From: Bradyrhizobium guangdongense
GTDB lineage: Bacteria; Pseudomonadota; Alphaproteobacteria; Rhizobiales; Xanthobacteraceae
Length of the DNA stretch: 64,000 nucleotides
Direction: 5' to 3'
NCBI RefSeq assembly: GCF_004114975.1
Contig: NZ_CP030052.1
Span: 248,001-312,000 of the forward strand
In this document: positions 54,641-64,000 of the stretch, in pieces
Position numbering within the stretch: the stretch's first letter is position 1
Layout of the letters: every line of letters starts with the position of its first letter
Program-made: the position numbers and the translations under genes
The notes under the pieces: generated by a model
What the model was told of the DNA's origin: nothing
The model's database searches: none
Seen by the model: the letters and a program-made list of their open reading frames with translations, nothing else

Positions 54641-55708
54641 GTGAGCAACTTATTCAACTGCCGGAGCAATGGATTCAAGATGACTCATCAACAGCGCTTC
54701 GTCATTTCCAGGCGTCGCACCGGTTTCGGCGATTGCTTATGGTCGCTCGCGTCAGCCTGGCAATACTCCAAGCGAACAGGGCGCACTTTGGTCATTGACT
54801 GGCGCGGATCTTGCTATCTCTCTGACCCCTTTACAAACGCCTTCAGCGTGTTCTTTGAGCCGCTCGACAACATCTCGGGCGTACCCGTTATCTGCGACGA
54901 TAAGATCAATCAACTCTGCTTTCCTGGGCCGTTTTTTCCACATTGGTGGAACAGGCCTGCAATTGACGGCGTTTACCGGTCGGATGACCAAATTTTCCAC
55001 GAGCGTGATGAGCTGCGCAGGTTGTTGGTAACGTCAAGGGATATCCAGGCGAATACTATCGTTTGTGACGCTTGCTTAATGTGGGGCTGTGATCAGGAGG
55101 CCGAGCGCAACATATTCCAAAGCATCACACCACGCCAGGAGATCAGGCGTCGCATCGACGATGTTTACCATCGAGCGTTTGAGGGGCACGATGTAATCGG
55201 GATACACGTTCGGCACGGGAACGGTGAAGATACTATGGGTCATAGGCCTTATTGGACCGACCCACGAGTCGCTATGGAGCAGGTATGCGCTGCAGTTGAA
55301 CGGGCAAAAGCATTGCATCATACACGACCGACAAGGCTCTTTTTGTGCACTGACAGTCCCAGCGTCGCTGATCACCTTTCGGCTGTCTATTCTGAGCTCT
55401 TCAGCATTCCCAAACGCTTCCGAGCGAACGATGCTGGCCCGCTGCACACTGCAGATCTTGGAGTCGAGGGCGGATTCGCTGCTCTCGTGGAAATGTACCT
55501 CCTGGCCTACTGCCATACCGTTATCCGATTTCCGTCGACAAGTGCTTTCTCGCGCTACGCAAGCCTAGTCGTCCCCCAAGTAATCGAATTTAGCTTGGAC
55601 GATCCAAGCCACTTGATCTTAGCCGAAAGGTCATCCGCCGAGCACGCGCCAGATGCGCGCTCTCTCGCCGGTCCTCACGAGCGGCGGCCAGCGAAGCCGG
55701 CCTTTTGA
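54641..55708 (+). CDS. nodZ: Nod factor alpha-1,6-fucosyltransferase NodZ
   Basis: A 355-residue GT23-type enzyme that moves fucose from GDP-fucose to O-6 of the reducing-end GlcNAc. I use the GTG at 54641 because residues 10-15 (NGFKMT) match the N-terminal extension of Bradyrhizobium NodZ as I recall it; an ATG at 54680 is the alternative. Motifs: FVISRRRTGFGDCLWSLASA (20-39), WRGSCYLSDPFTNAF, and the GDP-fucose site HVRHGNGEDTMGH (from residue 189), with FLCTDSPSVADHL near 248. The last 25 residues extend beyond the typical 324-residue protein. It depends on GDP-fucose from NoeL and NolK. Confidence 0.94.
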   Translation: MSNLFNCRSNGFKMTHQQRFVISRRRTGFGDCLWSLASAWQYSKRTGRTLVIDWRGSCYLSDPFTNAFSVFFEPLDNISGVPVICDDKINQLCFPGPFFPHWWNRPAIDGVYRSDDQIFHERDELRRLLVTSRDIQANTIVCDACLMWGCDQEAERNIFQSITPRQEIRRRIDDVYHRAFEGHDVIGIHVRHGNGEDTMGHRPYWTDPRVAMEQVCAAVERAKALHHTRPTRLFLCTDSPSVADHLSAVYSELFSIPKRFRANDAGPLHTADLGVEGGFAALVEMYLLAYCHTVIRFPSTSAFSRYASLVVPQVIEFSLDDPSHLILAERSSAEHAPDARSLAGPHERRPAKPAF

Positions 55709-56354
55709 TGCTTGCCACAGGACGTCAAGCCCCACCAGCGCCAAGAAAGGCTTAAATGAGCCTAGCACTTACTTCAGCAGTCACCAGGTACAACGCCTCG
55801 GTGCCATATCTGGACATCGGTTCGAAGCCATCCAATGGACTCCGCGCGAAGCGAGGGTGCGACACTGCTGTCGTAATGTCTCACCGACCTATGCCGTTCT
55901 CCGACGGAGCCGGCTCGGTTCGTATCCCAAGCACCTTGTTTGGTGAAGGCGAGTGCTGCGGATGAAGGTGCGGCGGGAGTAGATTTCTCAAATGAGTTAC
56001 CGATGCCCATACCTGGAGATAAGGTGGTCACACATTGTGCTGGACCTCTCTATGCACACGAGGGAAGGGCGCCGAGCTCACCTCGCGCGGGTTGATGCCG
56101 GATGCAGGCCTCCCAGGATCGTTAATTCAGGCCCCAACGTACTTGGTATTCCTTGCTGCTTTCACCACACAGCGCCTTGCCAACTTCTCCACGGCTGAGA
56201 GATGGTGGAGCCAGGGCGCGCCGCCACACTTCCCCGGAATATGAGCACTAGCGCCATAGTAGGTTGACCACGCCGGACGATATGTCAGAGGGACAGGCTT
56301 CGGCCGTTGCTGGAAGTCGGTAGGCCCCTGAGGCATTTGGGAGCATTTGTGAAT
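55709..56354. other. Gene-free gap between nodZ and noeL
   Basis: About 650 bases without a supported gene or nod box. A shift to higher GC codon use begins with noeL after this gap, so the two sides may have separate histories. Confidence 0.45.
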
Positions 56355-57425
56355 ATGGCTGAGCGCGTCGCTCTCATCACCGGCGTAACCGGGCAAGACG
56401 GGGCTTATCTCGCCGACTATCTACTGTCGCTCGGCTATGTTGTGCACGGCATCAAGCGCCGCTCGTCCTCGTTCAACACAGCGCGCGTCGATCACCTTTA
56501 CCAGGATCCGCATGTCGGCAAGGTCCCGTTCCTGATGCATTACGGCGACATGACGGATTCGACCAATCTGATCCGCCTGATACAGCAAATCCGGCCGACT
56601 GAGATCTACAATCTCGCCGCCCAAAGCCATGTTGCCGTCAGCTTCGAGAGCCCGGAATATACCGCTAATGCGGACGCAATCGGGGTGCTGCGCCTCCTGG
56701 AAGCAGTCCGCATTCTTGGAATGGAGAGGCACACGCGGTTCTATCAGGCTTCGACCTCGGAGCTTTATGGCCTGGTGCAGGAGATTCCGCAGAAGGAGAC
56801 GACCGCATTCTATCCACGCTCGCCTTATGGCGTCGCAAAGCTGTATGGCTACTGGATTACGGTAAACTACCGCGAAGCCTATGGCATGTTCGCCTCCAAC
56901 GGTATTCTGTTCAACCATGAGAGCCCGATCCGTGGCGAGACCTTCGTGACCCGCAAGATCACGCGTGCCGTCGCGCGCATCGAGGTCGGCCTGGAAGATG
57001 CGCTCTATCTTGGCAATCTCGAAGCCAAGCGGGATTGGGGCCATGCCCGCGACTATGTGGCGGGCATGCATTTGATCCTGCAGGCCGATAAGCCAGACGA
57101 CTTCGTGCTTGCCACCGGAGAGATGCATTCCGTGCGGGAGATGGTCGAGCTGGCCTTCGCGCAGGTCGGCCGCCGCATCGAATGGCGGGGCGTGGGCGTC
57201 GAGGAAACCGGCCTCGACGCTAGAAGCGGCAAGACCGTGGTCCGCATCGATCCGACCTATTTTCGCCCCACCGAGGTTGATCTTTTGGTCGGCGATGCCA
57301 GCAAGGCGCGCACCAAGCTCGGGTGGAAGCCAAAGCGGAGCTTTGTCCAACTGGTTCAGGAAATGATGGCGAGTGATCTGGCCGAAGCAAAACGGGACGC
57401 CGACAATGGCAGCCACTTCCTTTGA
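56355..57425 (+). CDS. noeL: GDP-mannose 4,6-dehydratase NoeL
   Basis: A 356-residue short-chain dehydrogenase-fold enzyme that makes the first step of GDP-fucose from GDP-mannose. I start it at the ATG at 56355 ([20 protein letters not shown]), giving the NADP-binding GxxGxxG. The catalytic Thr/Ser region is [11 protein letters not shown] and the YxxxK pair is in [15 protein letters not shown], both near residues 130-155. Substrate motifs [17 protein letters not shown] and [10 protein letters not shown] follow. The frame is complete, with strongly GC-rich third positions. nolK overlaps its 3' end by 20 bp. Confidence 0.95.
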   Translation: MAERVALITGVTGQDGAYLADYLLSLGYVVHGIKRRSSSFNTARVDHLYQDPHVGKVPFLMHYGDMTDSTNLIRLIQQIRPTEIYNLAAQSHVAVSFESPEYTANADAIGVLRLLEAVRILGMERHTRFYQASTSELYGLVQEIPQKETTAFYPRSPYGVAKLYGYWITVNYREAYGMFASNGILFNHESPIRGETFVTRKITRAVARIEVGLEDALYLGNLEAKRDWGHARDYVAGMHLILQADKPDDFVLATGEMHSVREMVELAFAQVGRRIEWRGVGVEETGLDARSGKTVVRIDPTYFRPTEVDLLVGDASKARTKLGWKPKRSFVQLVQEMMASDLAEAKRDADNGSHFL

Positions 57426-58355
57426 GCTGAAGGTCACACGCGTCTACGTCGCCGGTCATCGCGGCATGGTCGGCAGCGTGCTGGCGCGCCGGCTCGCGCA
57501 GGAGGAGGTTGAACTTGTGACTGTCGACCGGCACGGTCGACCTCTGCAACCAGGCCGCCGTATTCGACTGGTTCGCAAAGAAGACGCCGCAAGTCGTTTT
57601 TCCTTGCCGCGGCCAAAGTCAGCGGTATCCTCGCCAACAATACGCGGCGCGCTGAGTTCATCTACGATAATATTGCCATCGCGCCGAACGTGACCCATGG
57701 CGCGCATCTGAATAGCGCCGAGAAGCTGATGTTTCTTGGCTCCTCCTGCATCTATCCGAAGCTGGCGCCACAGCCGCTTCGCGAGGACTCACAGGCCAGC
57801 TGGAGCCGACCAATGAGCCCTACGCCATGCAAAGATCGCCGGGATCAAGATGGCCGAGGCCTATCGCAGCCAGTATGGCAGCGACTTCGTCAGTGTAATG
57901 CCGACTACTCTGTACGGCCTTGGCAACAATTGTCATCCAGAATACAGCCACGTCGTAGCCGCGCTGATCCGGCGCTTTCACGAAGCGACGCTTGCCGGCG
58001 CGAAAAACGTTGTGGTCAGGGACACCGGCTTGCCACGCGCAAATTCCTTTATGTCGACGACATGGCGAATGCCTGCCTCCGTTTGATGAAGCGCTATTCT
58101 GAGTCCGAGCTCGTCAATATCGGGAGCGGCGAGGACATCATCATCGCCGAGTTCTCCCGCCTCGTCGCCGAGGTCATCGGTTATCGAGGCGAGATCAGCT
58201 TCGACACCTCGCGTCCCGGCGGCATGCCACGCAAGCTGCTCGATCTCCGCCGCCTTGACAAGCTCGGCTAGCGGGCGACGACGTCGCTTCGCGACGGCTT
58301 GATGCGCGCCTATGAATCCTATCAGGCGTTCACTCGGCTCCCGCCGCAAACCTAG
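57406..58355 (+). pseudogene. nolK: GDP-L-fucose synthase NolK, broken by several frameshifts
   Basis: The start overlaps noeL and reads [20 protein letters not shown] with the GxxGxxG motif. Homology then jumps between frames: after LVTVDR at 57537, near 57600, near 57790 (LREDS), near 57835 and near 58035 (GTGxPRREFLY region, read as ATRKFLYVDDMANACLRLMK). The block KLMFLGSSCIYPKLAPQPLR with catalytic Ser lies at about 57726, and the YxxxK region is damaged (NEPYA then KIAGIKMAEAYRSQYGSDF). A stop at 58269 replaces the Trp expected after DKLG. Five or so lesions in 950 bp make function very unlikely. The second step of GDP-fucose synthesis must come from elsewhere. Confidence 0.9.
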
Positions 58356-59719
58356 ATACGATTACCACAAGCAGGAGTTAGCCGCAGGGAGCAGGAACGA
58401 CATGCCACACGAGGCTGCCACGCGGTCGTGGCGATGATGCTCACGATCATCTAGGCGCTCATTCTATCGCGTGATGCCTGGGTCTCGGTGTCGTTCGACT
58501 CGTCCTGCTGTCCCATGACGCACCCCCTCAGGGTGGAACCGCGGACGAGCTCTATCCTGAGACGCCGCTCTGCGATTCGCTTCTTGGCAACGGTAGTAGC
58601 AATGAGAGGCGCTCCGTGGTTGCGGACCAACGCGCACCATCGCCTTACACTCCCTCGTTTGACCTTCTCGCCATTGCGACGTGCCGGTTCCAGACTCAAC
58701 CGCCCTGACGGCCCTCGTCAGCGGACGTTTCGTAATCGGCCATGCTGACATACCGGGCGCCCTCCAGTGGAGACACGGGATCAGTCGCATCAAGCCGTTG
58801 AGCGAACACGCGGAGGACCGCGTCACCGGCCGCGCAAAGCGCCTTTGCCCGACCGCCTCACTCTGCCATTTTGCATGCAGCCTGTCAGTAAATCACTCTA
58901 GGTCGACGGCACCAATGCTTCGTCAATAGGCCTCCGACCGTGAAACCACCGCTTACGGGCGCGGTGTTGACGGCTCGAGGCGACCGAGTCAGCCGGCCAT
59001 TGCGAATGCTTCGTCAGCGTCCTGCGAATCCGGCACAGCTTTAAGCGTCGGAGCGACGCGCTGCGGCCAAAGGAGGTCAAGGAGCACGACGACCTCGCAA
59101 ACCAGTCTGGTGCCTGATTACGTGTCTCGAGCGAAACGTCCCGGCTCCTACAGCTGCCTCTACAGCTGTTACGGCCATTGTTCTCGCGTAAATCACAGTA
59201 CCCGGACCTCGTCCGAACGCACTTTTGCCCGACTACGGCTGAGCTCGCATGCCGCGCCTCTCGCAGCCCTCCCAATGGGCAGCAGCGCGCTGAAAGCGAT
59301 TTGCGGTGGCACCTTCATCGGTACACCAGTCCAGGACGAGCGGAGCGAGCTGCATGACCACGACTTTGAAAGAAGTCCGATTGTCACCAATCGGAAATGG
59401 CGGCCCTCGCAGCTTCGCCGAACCTGTTCACCTGAGCCTAGATGCTGCCCGCAGTAGGGACCGGCATGGACGACAGACGACCTGCTATCTCTGAAAGCAC
59501 TCGAGGATCATTTGCATAAGATGCGCCAATATGGCGCACTCCTTGCGTTAAAGGACCTCACATATTCAAACTGGCGACGCTGCACCGGAGCAAATCTCTC
59601 GTCCAGGGCTGACTCTTTAATCATGGTTGGCCTTGTCGTCGCTGCACGAAACGTTGTTAGGTCCGCGACAGCGCAGGCGCCACGGCCGGCGTAACAACGA
59701 TCGGCGGAAACCGGACAAT
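58356..59719. other. Gene-free stretch upstream of nifA
   Basis: About 1.36 kb without a recognisable gene. In B. japonicum fixR precedes nifA, but I find no short-chain dehydrogenase motif of FixR here. No sigma-54 promoter of good quality was seen. Frames at 58464-58826, 58898-59275 (minus) and 59110-59457 (plus) lack motifs. Confidence 0.5.
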
Positions 59720-61435
59720 ATGACTAGCGACATTTTGTCTTCAACATCACAGTTCAAGTCACCGGGAGCGGAGGCCTCTCGCAGCGACGCTCAATGGGCA
59801 CACCCGAAAGTGCCTGAGATCCTGCTGCGCATAGCGGAACAACTCGCCGCGCCCTTTCGGCTCGAGCTTCGGCTGGAGGCCGTCGTCGCGTTAATACAGT
59901 CTCAGCTTCAGATGCAACATTGTGTGGTCTGTCTGCATGCCGGTCACAACGCTCCGGCGATTGCCGTGGGCGCGGGCTGGACTGAAGGGAGCGATCAGCG
60001 TTTTCGACTCCGCCTGCCGCAAGGAGCTGTCGAGCGCGTGCTCAATACGGCCACACCCCTTATAATAACCCCTACGCAACCGAACAATTCCCAGACCACA
60101 AGCGATTCAGGTTCATCTGACGCCACGGCACATAGTCGATTGTCGTTCATCGCCGTTCCAATCGCTGTCGAGAGCACGACCGTCGGGGTGCTCTCGGCCG
60201 AGCTGTTCCGGGACGGGTCCCCATCGTTAGATCCCAATTCACACGTGACCCTTCTCCTCGCTATCGCGAACATGCTCGGCCACTTTCTGAGGTCATACCT
60301 CTCCACGGCCCACGATGACAGCGAGCCGCCTCTTGCGACCGATGGCAACCAGACAACGTTGCCGCAGGATGATCAAGCCGAAGCGGACCGCAACCTAACG
60401 CTACCTGGCGTAGTTGGTCGCAGCCCGGCCCTGCGCAAGCTCCTCCGCAAGATCAATGTGGTCGCTAAATCAAATGCAACGATACTCTTGCGAGGCGAGT
60501 CCGGTAGCGGAAAAGAGGTTGCTGCACAAGCGATCCACGACCTATCGCCCCGAGCCAACCGCCCATTCGTCAAACTAAACTGTGCGGCATTATCGGAGAC
60601 TATTTTGGAATCTGAGCTGTTTGGACACGAGAAGGGCGCCTTTACCGGAGCCATCAATTCGCGCAAAGGGCGCTTCGAGCTGGCTGACAAAGGCACGCTG
60701 TTTCTCGACGAGATTGGTGAAATCTCACCTTCTTTTCAAGCGAAGCTGCTGCGAGTGCTACAACAGCAGGAATTTGAGAGAGTCGGCGGTACACACACGA
60801 TAAGAGTTGACGTTCGACTCATAGCAGCGACTAACAAGGATCTAGAGGTCGCCGTTTCGCAGACACAATTTCGCGCGGATCTCTACTACCGTCTGAGCGT
60901 CATCCCTTTGCTTGTCCCACCATTGTGTGAGCGCCGCGACGATATTCCGTTGCTCGCTACTGAATTTCTTCGCACGTTCAACTCCGAAAACGAGCGCTCG
61001 TTGACTTTCGAACCAAGCGCGTTCGACGTATTGAAAAGTTGCGAATTTCCCGGCAATATTAGGGAGCTTCACAATTGCGTTCAGCGGACTGCCACCATGG
61101 CGGCCGGTCCAGCGATTAACAGTCGCGATTTCGCCTGCAAATCCGATGGTTGCTTCTCCGCTCGACTTTGGAAGAGTAAGCAGCCGCTATCGATGCCGTC
61201 ACAACCGCTGCCGCATACGGGGCCATGCGATGCTTCATCCGAACCCGCTCACGGAACCACGCTCTCGCACCTGCAGGTTACGAGAGGTGAGCGAATAATT
61301 GATCGCGAGCACCTTATCGCGGCCATGGAAAGGGCGGGCTGGGTACAGGCGAAAGCAGCACGGCTACTCAAACTGACGTCGCGCCAAATAGGCTACGCAC
61401 TCAAAAAACACGGAGTCGAGCTAAAGCACTTATAA
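59720..61435 (+). CDS. nifA: Nitrogen fixation transcription activator NifA
   Basis: A 571-residue sigma-54 activator. I start it at the ATG at 59720; the frame is open to 59627. Residues 45-195 form a GAF domain. Residues 230-455 form the AAA+ domain with Walker A GESGSGKE (259-266), the sigma-54 contact loop GAFTGA (306-311), Walker [11 protein letters not shown] and the R-finger region [10 protein letters not shown]. The oxygen-sensing cysteines are fully conserved as C-X11-C-X19-C-X4-C (441, 453, 473, 478). The C-terminal Fis-type helix-turn-helix (about 530-566) has [20 protein letters not shown]. It should activate nif and fix promoters with RpoN under low oxygen. FixR is missing upstream. 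Confidence 0.95.
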   Translation: MTSDILSSTSQFKSPGAEASRSDAQWAHPKVPEILLRIAEQLAAPFRLELRLEAVVALIQSQLQMQHCVVCLHAGHNAPAIAVGAGWTEGSDQRFRLRLPQGAVERVLNTATPLIITPTQPNNSQTTSDSGSSDATAHSRLSFIAVPIAVESTTVGVLSAELFRDGSPSLDPNSHVTLLLAIANMLGHFLRSYLSTAHDDSEPPLATDGNQTTLPQDDQAEADRNLTLPGVVGRSPALRKLLRKINVVAKSNATILLRGESGSGKEVAAQAIHDLSPRANRPFVKLNCAALSETILESELFGHEKGAFTGAINSRKGRFELADKGTLFLDEIGEISPSFQAKLLRVLQQQEFERVGGTHTIRVDVRLIAATNKDLEVAVSQTQFRADLYYRLSVIPLLVPPLCERRDDIPLLATEFLRTFNSENERSLTFEPSAFDVLKSCEFPGNIRELHNCVQRTATMAAGPAINSRDFACKSDGCFSARLWKSKQPLSMPSQPLPHTGPCDASSEPAHGTTLSHLQVTRGERIIDREHLIAAMERAGWVQAKAARLLKLTSRQIGYALKKHGVELKHL

Positions 61436-61907
61436 TCACCCTTGACTGCAACCGGGGGATCGTTTGAAAGCACAGGTTCACGCTTCAGCTTACCGGGCCA
61501 CTAAGGCACGAGCAAATCACACGCAGACTCCGCCGGATGCTTCTCGTAAGATAGACCGCTTTCAAGGCAGAGGCGCAGTTCAACCGATCATCTACACCAC
61601 GGTGCGCCAGCGACAGCTCACACCGTTGCTCATCTGATGCTTTCGTGTGGCGGCCCACCTTGACTAACCACTTAGCGACTCTGCTCATCTAGCACCCGAC
61701 CACACTGGTTCAATGAATTCGCTCCGCCAGGCGCCTTTACTTCGACGATACATCAGGCCCCTTAGGCTGGATACTCGCTTGCAATCCGACGCCACGTACA
61801 TCTCCTGGACACGCTGCTCACCGTGCGTCGAACGCCGGACGTAACCGACCGCGCTACTTAGTGTCAGCCAGCGCCAACACCGTACGACAATCTATATGAT
61901 CGCCGGC
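61436..61907. other. Gene-free stretch
   Basis: No gene or clear terminator recognised after nifA; the minus frame 61485-61688 has no motif. Confidence 0.45.
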
Positions 61908-62207
61908 TCACTTTGATACACCACTCGGCCGCTCGCGGGTTGACAGAACCAAGCGGCATTCCGCACTCACACCGGCCACGTTTGACTTCAGACACGAAGT
62001 GATTGCGTTCGCATCAGGTATGGCCGCGCTACAGAGCCGAAAGACGTCGGCGATACACGCCTGCTTTTCCTGTTCCGTGGGTAGAGGCCCGCCGGCTTTG
62101 GCGTACATGAATGACAACGAGTTTAGCGCGGCAACAATACTAACCGTTAGCATATAGTACTTGAATCTGTCGCTCCAGCAAGATGAGTTGAGCTGCCTTC
62201 GACGCAT
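61908..62207 (-). CDS. Small exported cysteine-containing protein
   Basis: A 99-residue product. A basic N terminus precedes a hydrophobic stretch, YYMLTVSIVAALNSLSFMYA, which could be an export signal with cleavage near residue 37 (AKA-GG). The mature part has a pattern common in rhizobial periplasmic proteins: ACIADVFRLCSAAIPDANAI, then SCLKSNVAGVSAECRLVL, with four regularly spaced cysteines (C-x8-C-x12-C-x12-C). Function unknown. Confidence 0.6.
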   Translation of the reverse strand: MRRRQLNSSCWSDRFKYYMLTVSIVAALNSLSFMYAKAGGPLPTEQEKQACIADVFRLCSAAIPDANAITSCLKSNVAGVSAECRLVLSTRERPSGVSK

Positions 62208-62901
62208 GATATCCTCTCAAGGTAGGTCGGCTTAGGTGGACACGGTGTGCTATAACGTTTGTAGGTCGCAAGTCGACGACTTCGAGTGCTACCGAGAGGG
62301 TATGGCTCGAACGGTTGCTTAGTGGGCCATCGTAACCTGATTGAATCCATCTGCACGGACGATGACCATCAATTCATTGATCCCGGTTTATCGACCGCAC
62401 GGCCAATCCAAACCACGAGCAGCGCCCCTGTTTGTGGAGCCGCCCGATCTGGCTCACGATGCCCGGTACATCGCCCAAAGATAACACCATTGCGGCCTCG
62501 CGCGTCTCGTCTCGAACTGCTCATTTGCTTCACATCGTACAATCTCTCGCTGCGTCCGATTCAACCCCTCTCTTAACCAACTGAGCACATTTGTAAGCAG
62601 CCGTGCCCGCGCCCCACACTCGCCGCCCCGGTTCAACGAGCCGGCACCTCAGAGAGTTCTCAACGGCCACCATCATTGCCTCGGGAGCTGTATCTCGCAA
62701 TCAACAGCCAGCACCGGCCACGTTGGCCTGACTATAGCGCCCGCTTTTCGCAATGCCCTTTCGCTCGGACCTACACTTAGATCGGCGCGGGTCGTGGACA
62801 GAGCGCACAGCTGATCCGTTGGATCTGCGCAGGATCTTCTTGATTCTCTCGTTACGTCACGTTGTACGCATCATTCGCCGAATTGCGAAAGGGACACTTC
62901 G
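62208..62901. other. Gene-free stretch
   Basis: No gene supported. A short perfect inverted repeat ATCAAT-TC-ATTGAT lies near 62369; its half-sites are in the reverse order of a FixK box, so I do not call it one. Confidence 0.4.
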
Positions 62902-63285
62902 ATGCTTCAGCAGAAATTCACGTTCATCGGGAGCACGCGATCGCGTCAACTTCCATCGCCACTCTCCATTGATCGGCGTGCTTACAACTCAGGTGGGCAC
63001 GAGCCACGTTCTGACAGTGTGCGCGAGGAGGCGCAGTACGTCTGGCAATTGTGCCTTTCCCCTCAAGAGCGGATAACGTACATTCGAAACAATCGCTCGT
63101 ATTTTGCTTTTGACAGCTATCGAGAGATGATCGAGGTTGTCCGCGGCCGTCGCTTCAGCGGTTGCGCGCCGCAACTTGTGAATTGGCGCCGCCGATTCAG
63201 AGCGGGAGTATGGCGCTTCGCCGCACTGTACTGCCTTGCGACATGGATATTTATTTTTTTTGCGCTCCGCTTGCTTCTCTCCTGA
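62902..63285 (+). CDS. Hypothetical protein with a C-terminal membrane anchor
   Basis: A 127-residue frame with AAGGGA upstream of the ATG. The first 100 residues are polar (VREEAQYVWQLCLSPQERI, SYREMIEVVRGRR) and soluble in character. The last 22 residues, FAALYCLATWIFIFFALRLL and two more, form one hydrophobic helix at the very C terminus, as in tail-anchored proteins. No family recognised. Confidence 0.5.
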   Translation: MLQQKFTFIGSTRSRQLPSPLSIDRRAYNSGGHEPRSDSVREEAQYVWQLCLSPQERITYIRNNRSYFAFDSYREMIEVVRGRRFSGCAPQLVNWRRRFRAGVWRFAALYCLATWIFIFFALRLLLS

Positions 63286-63557
63286 TGGCAATACTGCGAG
63301 GTTTCCGATCCATAGACCATGAGCGGGCGTACGGCCGTCCGCTCTGAAGCGATTCTCCAGAGAGCCAGGGAGGAGGCGGCGATCCAACATGCGCAGCACC
63401 GGAGCGCAGAAAGGTTGTCTGCCCGCTACGACACTATGCGATTGCAACCCGCCCTGCCCAGTCGACTAACAGAAAACGTCAAAGCCGAGCACATCGGCAT
63501 CTCCTCACAACGCGAGCAATCGCGGCTGCGCTACTTCGGAAACGATGTTAGGTACAG

Positions 63558-63767
63558 TCACATCTCTTCGGCGGCGGCAGCAATCGCAGCGACGCACTTG
63601 ATGAAACGATTAAACTCGACTTTGGTTTCAGATGTCCGGCCGAGGATAAGTTTAGCTATATCTGTTCTATGGCATTGCGTCCGCAAACTCGGAGTTAACG
63701 CCGATACCGCTTTGTCAAAAAGATGGCCCAATCTCAAGAGCCTTTCCGGCTCATAGATGTCGCTCAT
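63558..63767 (-). CDS. 69-residue protein of unknown function (paralogue of 42966-43166)
   Basis: The ATG at 63767 starts MSDIYEPERLLRLGHLFDKA and the product aligns with the protein at 42966-43166 over its whole length. Shared positions include IYxPExLLxLG, AVxAL, RT, LIL and RTS. The C terminus is Ala-rich (AAIAAAAEEM). The frame is open upstream to 63917, but only this start aligns. No motif indicates an activity. It lies beyond nifA, in the opposite direction to its paralogue. Confidence 0.62.
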   Translation of the reverse strand: MSDIYEPERLLRLGHLFDKAVSALTPSLRTQCHRTDIAKLILGRTSETKVEFNRFIKCVAAIAAAAEEM

Positions 63768-64000
63768 TTCTACCGGAGCACGGTTAGCGAAGCGATCCGT
63801 CGCCTCAGTAGTGACGCATTTGACTTTGGAAACAATCCCGAGCTGCGCGAGTATGAGTTGATTTGTCAACTCAGTGAGATGGCGGGTTGCTTCGCCTGGC
63901 GCTTCACCTCCGCCCACTAACCTGCCAATCTCCGCAACTTGCGCTTCGATATTTTGCCTGAGACGTTCCTGAGAATCGCTCGGGTCAGCCGCATCAGGCG

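Noticed and set aside
62365..62382. ATCAAT-TC-ATTGAT palindrome as a FixK/anaerobox site
   Set aside because: The half-sites are in reverse order to TTGAT-N4-ATCAA and no gene is suitably placed.
63319..63756. 145-codon plus-strand frame
   Set aside because: It overlaps the better supported paralogue gene on the other strand and has no motif.

Overview
The window looks like part of the symbiosis island of a Bradyrhizobium strain. The basis is gene content and order: a MerR regulator of the NolA type, nodD, a divergent nod box, a small NodK/NodY-type frame, nodABCSUIJ, nolO, nodZ, noeL, a nolK remnant and nifA. That order is characteristic of bradyrhizobial nodulation clusters. I see no tRNA, rRNA, CRISPR array or housekeeping operon. 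No database search was possible, so names rest on motifs, lengths and gene order.

Layout. (1) 1-42 kb is accessory, gene-poor DNA built largely from insertion sequences: IS110, IS21, IS256, IS1182, IS630, IS66, IS3 and IS30 families, mostly decayed, several nested in one another. Two nearly identical 4.0-kb composites, each an IS21-family element carrying an IS110-family element, lie in inverted orientation at 2495-6531 and 33729-37761. Each keeps its own 6-bp target duplication. Live-looking genes scattered here are a cold-shock protein, an AAA+ ATPase, a NodW/NwsB-type response regulator with a one-domain receiver protein, a LuxR-type AHL-receptor-like regulator, a NolL-type acetyltransferase behind a nod box, a DctA-type C4-dicarboxylate carrier, a NoeI/FkbM-type methyltransferase behind a second nod-box-like site, and a flavin monooxygenase plus aminotransferase pair. 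(2) 43-58 kb is the nodulation block. (3) 58-64 kb holds nifA, a long gene-free stretch before it and a few small exported or unknown proteins after it.

How the genes work together. NodD at the nod box should turn on nodABC (N-acylated chitin oligomer backbone), nodS (N-methylation), nodU and nolO (carbamoylation) and nodIJ (export). NodZ adds fucose made through NoeL and NolK. The NoeI-like and NolL-like enzymes in the IS-rich part would methylate and acetylate that fucose. The local nolK is clearly broken by several frameshifts and a stop, so fucosylation must depend on a GDP-fucose synthase elsewhere, or is lost. NifA keeps its full four-cysteine redox motif and should be the oxygen-sensitive activator of nitrogen-fixation genes. 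DctA would supply dicarboxylates to bacteroids.

Most of the unusual signal lies in the mobile DNA (nested insertions, paired inverted composites, conserved non-coding IS110 ends that could hold bridge RNAs), in the broken nolK, in the two satellite nod boxes, and in a pair of paralogous 66-69 aa proteins at the edges of the nod-nif block.
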